Shown piece by piece: positions 11,677-23,345 of a stretch of 64,000 bases of DNA. Origin of the DNA: Annona cherimola (lineage: Eukaryota; Streptophyta; Magnoliopsida; Magnoliales; Annonaceae); the NCBI GenBank assembly GCA_030490835.1, contig CM059971.1:26839817-26903816 (forward strand). The letters are read 5' to 3'. The translations under genes were made by a program, and so were the position numbers. Below the pieces are notes generated by a model. That model saw only the letters and a program-made list of their open reading frames with translations, did no database searches and had not been told where the DNA came from. Each line of letters begins with the position of its first letter. Positions within the stretch are counted from its first letter, which is position 1.

Positions 11677-14600
11677 TTCTCCCCCTCAGCACCGACTTTT
11701 TTCCTTAGCTCCATTCTTGTGGTCACACCAATTTGACTTCTGAATTTTTCAAACTTTACTTTAGTTAGCCCCTTAATAAATATGTCTGCAACTTGATCTT
11801 TTATGTTGATGTGCTCCATCTTGATTTCTCTGTGTAGTACTTTCTCTCATATAAAGGATAATGTACTTCAATGTGCTTGGTTTTGGCATGGAATACTAGA
11901 TTCTTTGCTAGGCGTATAGCAGACTCATTGTCACAGTATAGGGGCACTGAATTATCAGTAGGCTGGTGTAGATCTTTCATAATCTGCATTAGCCACTTGG
12001 TTTATTATACTACCATAGCCGTTGCTCTATACTCTGCTTCAGTAGTTGATAGAGACACGGTCGGTTGTCTCTTGCTACACCATGAGATTGCTGCTGTTCC
12101 GAGATCAAATATATATCAAGTGGTTGATCTCCTTGTGTCATGGTCTCCAGCATAATCAGCATCGCAGTATCCTGCTACCTTGCATATTGCATTCTTTTTA
12201 TATAGGAGACCAAGGTTAATGGTTCATTTTACATACCTTAATATGTGTCGAACTGCATCTAGACGCAACTTCCTTGGTTTCTCCATATAACGACTTGCTA
12301 TGCTGACAGCGAATGCTATATCCGGTAGTATAAGAGTTAGGTAGATTAAACTACCCACTAGCTGCCGATACATCATCGAATCTGTTAAATCTTGACCTTC
12401 TAGTGAGCATAGCTTGGTATTGGGCTCTATAGGTGTAGATATGGGCTTGCAGTCAAGCAACCCATACTTCTTTAGTAAGTCTTGAGCGTATCTTTGCTGA
12501 CATAGGAATATTCCTTCTTTTGTATGCTTAACTTCTACCCTAAGAAAGTGTTTCAATTCTCCAAGGTCTTTCATCAGAAGGTGAACTGAGAGATTGACCT
12601 TGATTTGATTGATCTCCCTTTCATCATCACCAGTAATGATGAGATCTACATATATTAGCACTATTATTAGCTTTCTATTTTTATTTTTCACGAATAGACT
12701 TGAGTCGGCTAGTGCAACAGAATAACCACTTTGTAGTAAGAATTCAACAATCTTACCATATCATGCTCTCGACACCTGCTTTAGTCCATATAAGGCCTTT
12801 TTCAACTTGCAGACGTACTCCAGATGAGTTGTGCTCTCGAACCCTCTAGGTTGCATCATATATATTTCTCGATCTAGTTCGCCATGGAGAAATGCATTCT
12901 TGACGTCCATTTGCTAGAGCTTCCATGACTTGCTATCTTCAAGTGCCAGTAATACTCGAACTGTCGTAATCTTTGCCATTGGGCTAAATTTTTCATCATA
13001 ATCTAGTCCATATTTTTGAGAAAACCCACGTGCTACCAGCCGAGCTTTATATCTTTTGATTGATCCATCGAGCCGTAACTTTAATTTGTACACTCATTTG
13101 CATGATATGGGTTGCACATATCTCGATTTTGGTATCAGGTCCCATGTCTTATTTTGCTTCAAGACTTGAATTTCTTCTCGCATAGTCTTCCTCCATTTCA
13201 GACTGTGGGATGCTTCCTCGTATGTAACTGGTTCCACTTCTTCCACTTCTTCAGTTGCTTTGAGCACTGCTGCATTAACATATTTTGGATTCGACTTCCT
13301 ATGTCTGTTAGATCGCCATGGAATAAGTCTTGCTTTTTCTTGCTCATCAAACTCTTTGATCTGGCTTTGTATTTCTTCTTCAATACTCCTGTGATGCACC
13401 CCTGTTTGTCATGGGCTATCTGATTTTTCTGGTGACTTGGACTCCTCTCTACTCGGTGAGAGTTCGTCCTCCTCAATTGGCTCCTCTTGTTGACTAAGTT
13501 TAACTTGGCTTGATTCTCTCATGCAGTCTTTCTTTGAACTGTTCTTCCATTTCATTAGAGTCAGGTAGTAAGACCGCCTGTGATAACCACCAAGATGATG
13601 CCTCATCGAAAATTACATTTCATGAGACATAGCATCGGCCTGTGGTTGGATCACAACATCTCTAACCTTTTCTTTGGATATCATAGACAACAAATATACA
13701 GCGAATGACCTTTTCGTCGAACTTACTACGGAGGTGGTCAGGAATAAATACATAGCAGATGCATCTAAACGCACAGAAATGACTTACCGTTGGTTTGGTG
13801 CTCCATAATTTCTCAAAAGGAGAAATATACCCAAGTCTGAGTTGAGAAAGCCTATTTATGACATGGGCAGCAGTCTTCATGCATTCAGTCCAAAATTTGG
13901 GTAGCACATTTTTGGCATGCAGCATACTTCTGCATATCTCTGCCAAGTATTGATTTTTCCTTTCTACCACTCCATTCTGCTATGACATGTTTGGGCAAGT
14001 CAGCTGTCAGCGTATCTTACACCTTTGTAGATACTTTGAGAATTCAGCTGACGTATACTCTCCCCCATTGTTTGTGCGTAGGCATCATATTTTTCGGCCT
14101 ACTTCACTTTCCACTTTTTTGCTTAAATTTTTTAAATTTAGTAAATGCCTCAGATTTTTTTTCATAAAATCAACCTGAACGTACCTTGAATAATCATCGA
14201 TGAAGGTTACCATGTACTGGTAGCCGCCAATGGATGGCTACTTCACTCGTCCAAATACGTCTGAGTGTACTATCTCGAAAGGCACCTTGGTCTAAAATTT
14301 TGACTCCTCATATAGTAGTTAATGTACCTTTCCGAACTGACATCTGGCACATATTGTATCCTCTTGAATTTCTAGCTGGGGAAGGCCTCTAAGTATAGAC
14401 TTCTTCGTCATCTGCTTAAGCATGTGATAGCTTATGTGTCTCAGCCGCGTGTGCCATAAATCTGCAGTTTCATTCCTCCTTGTCTTATCTATGTATGTTG
14501 TCTGTGTAGACATCACATAGACAGACTCAAGCCGATGCCCTTCCATGATTAGCTCATTTGTTATTTTTAATTTAGGATATACTCTTACATCATTTGGGTT

Positions 14601-14900
14601 GAACACTACATAATTTCCAAAGGCAGTGAGTTGTGAGACAAATAATAAGTTTTTCTTCATACCTGGTACATGGAACACATTTTCTAATTGTACCTTCTGT
14701 GAGTTGAACCGAGGGGTAAGTATAGTCTTGCCGATATGGGTTATGGGCAGCTTCGAGTTGTTAGGTATTACGACTGCTCGTCCTCCTTTGTACTCAGACG
14801 TACTAGTCAGCTTCTCATAGTCTCCTGTCATGTGATTGAAACATCCAGAATCAACAATCCAATCATCATTATAGTTGATTAATTTTTCACTTACTCATAT
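11586..14900 (-). pseudogene. Element C pol: protease, integrase, RT and RNase H, broken
   Basis: Read right to left on the minus strand, fragments match D/E pol in order. They are a protease-side and GAG-pre-integrase region (14319-14831), integrase with [15 protein letters not shown] (13662-13970), a linker (13094-13399), RT with a [10 protein letters not shown] motif (12224-12691) and RNase H with [10 protein letters not shown] (11801-11989). The RT motif has lost one aspartate (VYVDLIIT). Numerous stops and frameshifts are present. Confidence 0.85.
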
Positions 14901-15299
14901 GAGAGCTGACTCCTCTTCTGTCTTGATGATGTAGGATGCCGCCATCTTTTGGAGCTCTTCTATTGCAAGGGATGCTTGAAATTCTCATTCTTCTTCATTA
15001 TGAATAGAGGTCGCAGCATTTCCCTCTACCCGCTTGAACCAGCAGTCTTACGCAAAGTGGCCTCTTTTGTCACAGTTGTAACACTAGTCCTTTTGTCATT
15101 GAGATCTCTTCTCTCTTTTGTGGCCACCTTGACGAGCTCCCCCTTACTGCGAGCTTTGTCCTTGCTGCCTTCTTTGCCAGCTTCCACCTTGCTTTCTTAT
15201 GTTGCCTCCATTTGGCTTTGCAGCTACTCGGTCTCTGCTTTGGAATTCTCTCTTTTTACTAAAGAGAGCATTCTCCTCCTCATTTAGTGAAATTTTAGA

Positions 15300-15950
15300 C
15301 ATTTACTTGTCTAAAGCTTCTTGGTTAGTCAAAATATTTTCCAACTTGATTAGATTGGTTCTTTGGCCCATCCATAGGTAGCAACGATAATTTCGTGATA
15401 CTCTGGCTTTAAGCCATGCATGATAATCCTCCTTATTTTAGTATCAAAGATCAAATTTTCTAGGTCTAATTTTGAAATTTCTCCACAAAGAAATTTAATT
15501 TTGGAGAAATATTTACTTACTGTCATATTCTGCTGCGAAATGGATAACAACTCATTTTCCAACTGCTGGAGCTTTGCATCATTTTTCCTCATGTATAGTG
15601 CTGCGAGGGTGTCCCATGCCTCTTCGGGTGTTTTTAGCATCCTTAATCTTCTGCAGCAACTCATCTTCAATAGCTACTGTTAGCACGTACATGGCTTTGC
15701 CTGCTTTTACCTTCCACTTCTTTAATTCCTCGTCATCTGTGGGTGGTGCAGTACGCAAACACCAAGTATTATAATTGTTATAATTTAGCTTTTCAATGGA
15801 GCTTACCGAGGTAGAAATATTTGCTATCATGACTTGGTATGCCCAACACTTTTCCAAGTAAGCTTGGTCCAAGACCAATCGGCTTTTAGTCCTAGACTGT
15901 GCACGTGCAGAGTCTCCTCGTACTTGTCTATCTGGTGTAGCCTTCACAAA
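15300..15950 (-). pseudogene. Element C gag, broken
   Basis: Overlapping minus-strand frames 15579-15947 and 15350-15670 give a copia gag (UBN2-like) with IEKLNYNNYNTW and MTVSKYFSKIKFLCGEISKL. Compared with E it lacks a segment of roughly 55 bp after the NTWCLR codons (near 15760). A degenerate zinc-knuckle region lies further left (about 15030-15130). Confidence 0.8.
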
Positions 15951-15983
15951 CCATGGTCCCCGACCCTTGGCTTTGATACCAAT

Positions 15984-16394
15984 TATTGAGAAAAAGATGC
16001 TAAAAATAATTTATTTATAAAAATATTATAACAAAATAATACATCCAAAATTAATTTGGACACTCTCACTTTATAAGCTCCTATCCTTAATACTACCTAC
16101 GCTTGTCCCACAAGTATTCCCCTACTCACTTCCCTAAGCTCTCACCACCATCACTCCAACTCACATTACACTTAGCACTCACCAAATTCACACACACTGG
16201 AGACACATTGCAAAGGGGGGCAGCCCCTTTATATAGCCATTCATCACCGCCTAATCATTTAATGCCATGGCTGATTTCTGCTGAATGGAGATGACTAGAA
16301 AATTCTAGTTATTTAGTGGTATAAAATCTGGCTGCATCTAAAAATTTTTGGTTGCAGCTCAATATATTCTGAAAGGCGGTGCTGATTATTTTAG
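15984..16394 (-). repeat. Element C 5' LTR
   Basis: 411 bp. The inner end tattgagaaaaagatgc differs by one base from the expected tgttgag. A primer-site complement (ggctttgataccaat) lies at 15969-15983. The outer end reads ttttag rather than ttttca. It pairs with 11220-11676. Confidence 0.8.
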
Positions 16395-16399
16395 TTGCA

Positions 16400-16925
16400 T
16401 GGATGGCCTCACTCTATTTTCACTGATCGTGATTCAGTTTTTTTGAGCCATTTCTGAAAGACATTGTGCAAAGAACAGGGGGGTGCAATTAAAGCGGTCC
16501 ACTGCTTATCATCCTCAATCTGACGGCCAAACTGAGGTTACAAATATGATTCTTGAAAATTACCTCCAAAATTTACACTTCAGTGGCCTCATCATTGGGT
16601 TGATCAACTACCTTGGGTTGAACTTTGATGCAATTCTGACTTTCATTCTGCTAGAGGCATGTAGTTGTTTCAAGCCCTTTATGGTTATACATTGCCTAGC
16701 ATTCCTCCTTGTGAGCCGAGATTATCTAATTTGGCTAAGGTAGACATTATGTTGCAAAGCAAAGATCAAACATTAAGCTTGCTTTGTGATAGTTTGTTGC
16801 AAGCTCAAAATGGAATGAAAACCATGGCTGAATGAGGTCGTCGAGAGACTAAATATCAAGTTGGTGATACGGTCTATCTGAAGCTTCGGCCTTTTCGGTA
16901 ATTATCTGTTCATCCATCTGGTTTC
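16400..16925 (+). pseudogene. Gypsy integrase C-terminal part
   Basis: Continues after element C with GWPHSIFTDRDS (second catalytic aspartate), then the open frame from 16483 with LKRSTAYHPQSDGQTEVTN, which includes the catalytic glutamate. A tail with YQVGDTVYLKLRPFR at about 16855-16903 is typical of the region after the integrase core. Similarity ends near 16925, where the element is truncated. Confidence 0.85.
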
Positions 16926-17236
16926 ACAGTCTTGAATTCGACGGCTACAATGTTAACATAGGATTGTTGGTCCCGAGTTAGTGGCAAAACCCAAGAGAGG
17001 AGGGGTGAATTGGGTTCTTTAAAATTCTTTGGTAAATAAAAGACTTAACCCCTTGAGTAATTAATCCCCTTTAGAAAAGAGCTAGAGAGCAATAAAGATA
17101 AAGCAGTAAAAAGAAATATAACACAAGTTTTATAGTGGTTCGGGCAAATCTTCCCTACTCCACTCTTCCAAGCTCACACTCTGTTGTGACTTGGGTTCCA
17201 CTATGTATTCCACGAATACACTTAGAGTCACCGCTC

Positions 17237-17323
17237 TCTTCTAGATTCCAGCTCTAGGGGGCATATACAACTAGAGCCACTTGCTCTCTTCTAGATTCTA
17301 GCTCTAGGGGGCATAAACAACTC
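17237..17323. repeat. Two-copy direct repeat inside the solo LTR
   Basis: ctctcttctagattccagct and the following ctagggggcata recur about 49 bp later with one or two changes. A short tandem duplication of this sort is common in U3/R of LTRs. Confidence 0.7.
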
Positions 17324-17767
17324 ACATGCAAAAGTAGGTGATGAGTCTCACTCCAATCACACCCTACTTTGCATATACTTGATCTTAGCTACCCAAGCTA
17401 AATCAAGATTTATACAACAAGACAATGAAATAAATGAAACTACACTTTACAGATTTGTGTAGGCAGATTTAGCATGAGGAAGAAGTTGTAGAAGCAGCTT
17501 TGGATGAATATTGATGAAGGCGCTAGCAACTTGAAGCTTTCTTCTTCCTTATAATGTATACGGACCACTCAACAATGGAGAAAAGCAAATAGGAAACCTT
17601 TCTTTTATATTTTTTTTTCTCTCTTTGAACTTTGTAGTAGTGTCTTGTGTTATCTTGTTGTGTTTTCACGTTCATTTGAGGGTCCTTTTATAGAGGGAAG
17701 AAAATATGAACGTTGTGGAGGTTGTTGGTGCGCAATAAATGAGCTCCAACGTTCGAAAAATTTGAAC

Positions 17768-18590
17768 GTTATCCCAAGTCGAAGATGGAGTCGACTTGGC
17801 TTGCGACTTGGCAACCCAAGTCGCATCTGGAGTCGACTTCGTCTGCGACTCCAGTTCTTCCAATTTCCCAAGTCTGAGTTTTAGTCGACTTGGTTTCAGA
17901 CTTCGACTCAAGTCGAACCTGAAGTCGACTTAGCCTGCGACTTGGCTCGGGTTTTGCTGAAGCTGCTTTGTTCTTCAAGATTCGGCTTGATCCTTGCAAA
18001 GCTTTTGAGCTGTTTGAGTCCTTGCATGATATATGCTTGTTCCTCGCTTAGTCTTGGACTCACTTGGTCTCCATAACTTGGGTGTTGCCTTATTTGAATA
18101 GGCTTGAACATTTGCCTTGGCTTGATAGACTTGATTTGAACATTGAATATGAATCTTAGCTTTGATCTTCAAGAATCTTAAGTTGTTTCTTTGTGAATGA
18201 ACTTTTCATCTCATTTGGGTTTGAACAACTTCAATATGATCCTTGGAATAAACTTGAAACTTCAATCTTCAAGTCTAAAATCCTCAAGTCGAAGTTGGAG
18301 TCGACCTTGTCTGCGACTTGACCCAAGTCGCACCTGGAGTCGACTTCGTTTGCGACTTGGGCAGCTTCGTGCCCCCAAAATCAACGCTGGACATTTTCTT
18401 TCGTTTGAAGTCGATGCTGGAGTCGACTTCGTCTGCGACTTGACTTCCCAAGTCGCAAGTGGAGTCGACTTGACCTGCGACTTCACCTGTTGCTTTTTGG
18501 GATTCATTCTCAAGTCGATATTTGAGTCAACTTTGGGATCGACTTCACCCAAGTCGAAGTCCAAGTCGACTTGAAGATCGACTTGACCTC
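17768..18590. repeat. Irregular GTCGAC-rich repeat cluster
   Basis: The unit aagtcgN(5-8)gagtcgactt, followed by cgtctgcgactt, recurs in two clusters, at about 17775-17945 and 18285-18580. Many copies contain the self-complementary aagtcgactt. Spacing is irregular and the copies are diverged. The several overlapping ORFs here on both strands reflect the repeat, not a gene. Confidence 0.75.
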
Positions 18591-18712
18591 TTTGCTTTCC
18601 TTAAACATTTAGCAAACACATTAGTACCTTTTATATACTCAAATTAGTTCTTGTTAATCATAGAAACTCAAGATTTGGTCAATTTTTATTGTTTTAAACA
18701 TTGTTTCCAACA

Positions 18713-19660
18713 AGGATTATATGCAATCTTGGTGAAAATTGTATAGGTAATATGCAATTTATAAAATTATGTGAGTATATCTGTAATTTTAGTCAAACTA
18801 TGTGGGTATACATGCAAATTAATAAGTATAATTAAGTAAATTGTTTTAAATTTAATGGGCAGATTAGTCTTTAAATTAATTGTCAAAATAAGTAAAAACG
18901 AGATATCAATACTAAAGGCTTAAATGGTGTAGTTTGCATAAATATATTTCCTAACATAAATAATATAAAAATAAATAAAGATGTAGAAATAGTATTTAAA
19001 TTTGGAGTTTGATAATTTCTAATAGGTCCAAAAATATTTTTTTAGTTTCTTATCCACCTGTTAATTTAGTTATATTTAATTCATAAACTAATTTGAGATA
19101 TATATAAATTGTTTTGGGTATTAAAAATAAACTATGAAAATATATAATCTCAATTGGGTATTAAACATAAACAATGAAAATATATAATCTCTAAAAACGG
19201 TAAACTTAGTTTATAAATTAAATATGCTTAAATTAATAGCTTTATAAAAACTAAAAAAAAATATGTTTTGGTAGTTTGCGAATGGCCTTATTTGCTACTT
19301 AGCTCAAATGTTCAAGCGCCTTGAAATTTTTTGTATATAACATATCTGTGTAAATACGAACTTGTGGGTCTTCAAGTTCAGGTTTGCTTTAACTTTAATT
19401 ATTGATGGATTTGGTGCAAGTTGATCCACAATTCTAACTCTCTCTAATTTTTATCAAAAAAAGGGATATTTTTTTGACCCATTAGAGAGATGAGTAAAAA
19501 TTTTTAATTTGAATTCAAAATAAGGTTAGAGTGGGTTAACCATGCCCAACCCAAAGAATACAAGCCCACCTCACATATATTTATTTATGAAAAATTATAA
19601 GCGTATTTTTAAATCTCACTCTCATTTTTTTCAAAATCTTAACATTATTTATGTTAACTA
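18713..19660. repeat. AT-rich DNA with a diverged copy of the NLR upstream region
   Basis: The block 18951-19395 is colinear with 32131-32805, the sequence upstream of the NLR gene. Shared blocks are ctaacataaataatataaaa (18951/32131), tataaattgttttg..., and the stretch from gtttgcgaatggcc (19274/32682) to gggtcttcaagttc. The MITE at 32351-32634 is absent from this copy. The start (18713-18850) holds repeated atatgcaat-type sequence related to the fold-back family. No gene was seen. Confidence 0.65.
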
Positions 19661-19663
19661 TGG

Positions 19664-19920
19664 GTATGTTTGGTAAATTCAAAAAATTTTCATTCTCTAT
19701 AATTACTAATTTTCTAATAATTTTTCACAGTTTTCTATACAATTAACCTAGCTTTTAATCACTTCTCTACAAATTTTTAAACAATTACTTTATTTATTTT
19801 AAATTTATTCTTTTTGTTCCTTATCCTCATGGACCTTACCCCCAATCATATCATATTACTTCTTTTATTTCAAAACTTTTTCCACCAAATTTTTTTATCA
19901 AATTCCAAATACACTTTACA
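19664..19920. mobile_element. MITE-like element, diverged copy
   Basis: Bounded by tgggtatgtttggtaaa and ...ccaaatacacttta, which are imperfect inverted repeats. The interior (cattctctataattactaat, ttttctatacaatta) matches the MITE at 32351-32634. About 257 bp, with no coding capacity. Confidence 0.55.
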
Positions 19921-20590
19921 TCAACAATATAAGAATTAATAGCATAAAATTGCATACATACATATAACTTTTTTTTTTCTAATCATAGTTTTCCTAGCAT
20001 TTTAAAAACACTCGTAGTGAACACTACTATTTTAGAAAAATATTTTTAAAATGTCAAAATCCATTCTGAGTGAGATATGTTTCATTAACCTATTGTAATA
20101 AAATTACACTATATTCACTTATATTTTATTTTAGTAATGATGTTTACTTTTATTAAGTAGTAAAAATTGAAAAATACAATATTTAAGATTAGTATATATA
20201 TGTGTCTTTATGTTTAGAAGGTGTATATAAATTTAGTTCATGTGGTGGCTGTCATATGCTAGGCACGGTGTTGAATCTCATCGCTATGTGAGTGCTGCGT
20301 GAGTTCTGTCTCTCGAGTTCTATTTTCCTTTTTATGAAGATCCGGCTCTAGGGAGTTTTATCACCTTTATTGTTGTTGGAGTTTTGTGTCTTCAGAGAGA
20401 ATTTGTGGAGCTCAGTGTTTTCCATACATGAATATATAAATGGCTTGATGTATAATATCAAATGTCATGTTGTAAAATTAACAATAAAAAACATTTTTAC
20501 CCAACCTGTCGTCTTGACACCAACCCAAAACCCAAAACCAACCTGAAGTGGAGCAAACTATGATCTGGTACAACCCATCTTAGTCTCCAC
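19921..20590. other. AT-rich intergenic DNA
   Basis: No supported feature was found. A slightly more GC-rich stretch at 20235-20420 (ctcgagttctattttcc and flanks) is unexplained and has no open frame of note. Confidence 0.5.
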
Positions 20591-20594
20591 CCTT

Positions 20595-20885
20595 AAATTT
20601 AACTTGAAACTCCATTTACGAATAGCATTCCTAGAAGCAAGCACATATTTGTCCTAAGCTCAGGTTCCTTGGCAACTAGGAGACAAGTACTAGACAACGA
20701 TGGTGGCCCACATTTCCTACCCTTAATAATATAAAAATAGATAAAGACGTAGAAATAGTAATTAAATTTTATGTATATAACATATCTATAAAACATATGA
20801 GAAACATGGAGGGTCCTCGAGATTGAGCTTTGCTTTAACCTTCGCCCAAAACTCAATAATAGCAAGCAAGCACATTTTGTCCTAC
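20595..20885. repeat. Partial copies of the NLR upstream region
   Basis: agtactagacaacgatggtg followed by gcccacatttcc at 20683-20725 matches 32873-32910 (agtactagacaacagtggtg). ataatataaaaatagataaa at 20727 matches 32137. gtatataacatatctataaa at 20774, with the gagaaacatggaggg that follows, matches 32739-32780. The order is rearranged compared with the gene copy. Confidence 0.6.
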
Positions 20886-21440
20886 TCTCAAATGGACCCT
20901 TTTGTCATGTGAAACATCAAGGGCCAATAAGCAAAATTACAATTTTTTTTATAGAAGAAAGATGAGTTTCCAACACACCCTTTTACCCTTTTTAGAAGCA
21001 AATTCTAGAGAGGAGGGAGTCCCAACCCATAGGAAGCACTTCCCTTGGGTAAAAAAAAGGAAGCTGGGCATTTTGGTAATTTTACAGCGAGAGTATAATA
21101 ACTTAAAAACGTGAGTATGTTTGGTTTTTTGATAAAATTTGTATTATATATATACAAAATCTCAATCTATTACATTCATTTGCTAGATGAAATATTAAAA
21201 TGTATGTGGACATAATTTCTCATCATTTGAAAATTTCTAAAAAAATTTTTGTACAAAAAATTATTTTTTAAAAAGATTTCATTATAATTGGTAAAGTTAG
21301 AAAATATAAATTTTATTAGAAGTTATTTTATATTATTTAAAGTTAATGTAATCATGGTACTCTAAAAAATAACAAGTTCTTTTATTTTTCTCAAATTTTT
21401 GAAAATTTATTAATATTTTATTATTTTCTGAATAAAATCG
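20885..21440. other. Intergenic DNA with a segment shared in inverted orientation
   Basis: The segment 21008-21050, including cccaacccataggaagc, reappears in reverse complement at 28853-28890 (gcttcctatgggttggg). The rest is AT-rich with no feature seen. Confidence 0.5.
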
Positions 21441-22733
21441 GATCTAACAGCATCTAACAGCATCTAATTTTTAAAATTAATATGTTAATCCTAATTTAAC
21501 ACCTGTAATATAATTCTAGGTCCCTTATAATGTTATTTAGACCTTAACTTCAGAATTTGAAACTCATATTATATGATTTAATAAAATCATCATAATCTAA
21601 CAGCGTCTAAAAGTATCTGACAGCATCTAACAGCATCTAACAGCATCTAACCGCATCTAACAGCATCTAACAGCATCTAATTTTTGAAATTAATAAGTTA
21701 ATCATAATTTAAAGCCTGTAATATGATCCTAGGCCCCTTATAAGGTCATTTAGACCTTAATTTCTGAATTTGAAACCCAGTTAATATGATTTAAAGAAAT
21801 CCAACTTAATCTAACAGCGTCTAACGACATCTAACGGCATCTAACCGCATCTAACAGTATCTAACAGCATCTAATTTTTGAAATTAATAAGTTAATCCTA
21901 ATTTAACACCTGTAATATGATCCTAGGCCCCTTATAAGGTCATTTAGACCTTAATTACGGAATTTGAAACCCATATAATATGATTTATACAAATCCAACT
22001 TAATCTAACAGCGTCTAACAGCATCTAACAGCGTCTAACGGCATCTAACAGCATCTAACCGCATCTAACAGCATCTAACAGCATCTAATTTTTGAAATTA
22101 ATAAGTTAATCATAATTTAACACCTGTAATATGATCCTAAGCCCCTTATAAGGTCATTTAGATCTTAATTACGAAATTTGAAACCCATATAATATGATTT
22201 ATACAAATCCAACTTAATCTAACAGCGTCTAACAGCATCTAACCGCGTCTAACGGCATCTAACAGTATCTAACAGTGTCTAATTTTTAAAATTAATAAGT
22301 TAATCCTAATTTAACACCTGTAATATAATCCTAGGTCCCTTATAATGTCATTTAGACCTTAAATTCAGAATTTGAAACTCATATTATATGATTTAATAAA
22401 ATCATCATAATCTAACAGCGTCTAACAGCATCTAACAGTATCTAACAGCATCTAACAGCATCTAACCGTATCTAACAGCATCTAACAGCATCTAACAACA
22501 TCTAATTTTTGAAATTAATAAGTTAATCATAATTTAAAGCCTGTAATATGATCCTAGGCCCCTTATAAGGTCATTTAGATCTTAATTTCTGAATTTGAAA
22601 CCCAGTTAATATGATTTAAAGAAATCCAACTTAATCTAACAGCGTCTAACAACATCTAACGGCATCTAACAGCATCTAACAGAATCTAACAGAATCTAAC
22701 TGCATCTAACAGCATCTAACCGCATCTAATTAT
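21441..22733. repeat. Decamer minisatellite with interspersed spacers and higher-order structure
   Basis: Seven blocks of a 10-bp unit (atctaacagc and variants with cgtctaac, ggcatctaac, ccgcatctaac) alternate with six spacers of about 126-133 bp. Blocks hold about 2.5, 9, 7, 9, 7, 10 and 10 units. Spacers begin near 21467, 21678, 21873, 22085, 22277 and 22505 and share cctaggccccttataagg. Spacer 1 resembles spacer 5 (aataaaatcatcataa) and spacer 2 resembles spacer 6 (gttaatatgatttaaag), which implies a four-unit higher-order repeat of about 810-825 bp. It has no coding capacity. Confidence 0.9.
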
Positions 22734-23345
22734 TGAAATTTTATAAATATTTTACCTAATTTGTGTATTTTTTACATGATATATAATTAATAATTCATTT
22801 CATAACTATGGAAACCTTTCAATAATTTTAAAACTAAATAAATAATAATTAAAAATATTAACTAATTTGAACTAAATAAAATCAAAATTTACGTAAATAT
22901 ATAAAATTGTAAAAATTATTATTTATGCCGCTATAAAACTAAAATTGTAAGAAATTATATATAACTGTAATTTATATTTAATATATAAATATATGTTTCT
23001 TTTTGGGATTGGTTAAATAATCAATTTAGTAAATAACTACGTTTAATAGAAATTTTATAATGAAAATTATTTAAATTCTATAATAATATTATTACAAATT
23101 ATATTATAAAGATATAATAATTGTAATTTTTTGTTACTATTATTAATTAAATTAAACAAAAAATCCAAATTTATTTACTCCAAATGAACTTAATGTGGAC
23201 TAATAATTTATCTAAAATTTACGTTGAATATAAAATTTATACAAAATTTTATGTTAACACCTCTAAAAATGATCGCTTGTGTTATATCTCATGTAAATTT
23301 TCTTTAAAAAACAAAATATTTGTAGAAATCAAATATTCGTTTTTG
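22734..23345. other. AT-rich DNA; left copy of the repeat flanking the satellite
   Basis: Very AT-rich. The portion 23060-23310 (tttatttactccaaatgaac and tacaaaattttatgttaaca) is repeated at 25440-25695 after the first satellite block. A piece near 22990-23040 (tttttgggattggttaaata) is related to 27945-28000 after the second block. No gene. Confidence 0.6.

Larger units (their letters stand above)
11220..16394 (-). mobile_element. Element C: degenerate Ty1/copia retrotransposon inserted in gypsy integrase
   Basis: About 5175 bp, bounded by TTGCA (11215-11219 and 16395-16399). Removing it rejoins integrase codons KLH-GWPHSIFTDRD. It has LTRs at 11220-11676 and 15984-16394, a tRNA-iMet-type primer site beside the right LTR and a polypurine tract beside the left. 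Its broken gag-pol on the minus strand is clearly related to elements D and E, but the LTRs differ considerably, so it is an older relative or subfamily. Many stops and deletions make it non-functional. Confidence 0.88.
3480..16925 (+). mobile_element. Degenerate Ty3/gypsy retrotransposon, interrupted by three nested elements
   Basis: The coding parts appear in gypsy order (gag, protease, reverse transcriptase, RNase H, integrase), in pieces at 3480-5542, 7517-8742, 10910-11219 and 16395-16925. Integrase after RNase H is the order diagnostic of Ty3/gypsy rather than copia. Every part carries stops and frameshifts. The three gaps hold elements A, B and C, each bounded by a short target duplication, and the gypsy protein similarity resumes at the next codon. 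The C-terminal end is cut off near 16925 and no LTR pair of its own was identified. It is the oldest layer of this nest. Confidence 0.85.
16965..18712. mobile_element. Solo LTR or small non-autonomous LTR element, 1748 bp
   Basis: The termini are perfect inverted TGTTGG (16965) and CCAACA (ending 18712). AGGAT is duplicated exactly at 16960-16964 and 18713-18717, the 5-bp duplication expected of LTR-retrotransposon integrase. No internal primer site, polypurine tract or coding region was found, so a solo LTR left by LTR-LTR recombination is the simplest reading. The left end (aacccaagagaggaggggtg) resembles termini of widespread plant LTR elements. The ORFs inside are products of its internal repeat. 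Confidence 0.75.

Noticed and set aside
17645..18574. Several overlapping ORFs on both strands
   Set aside because: They translate the aagtcg/gtcgactt repeat of the solo LTR. Open frames on both strands are expected from such a repeat.
21441..22733. CRISPR-like look of regularly spaced short repeats
   Set aside because: The repeated unit is a 10-bp tandem run and the spacers are repeated copies of one another, not unique. The setting is a plant genome.
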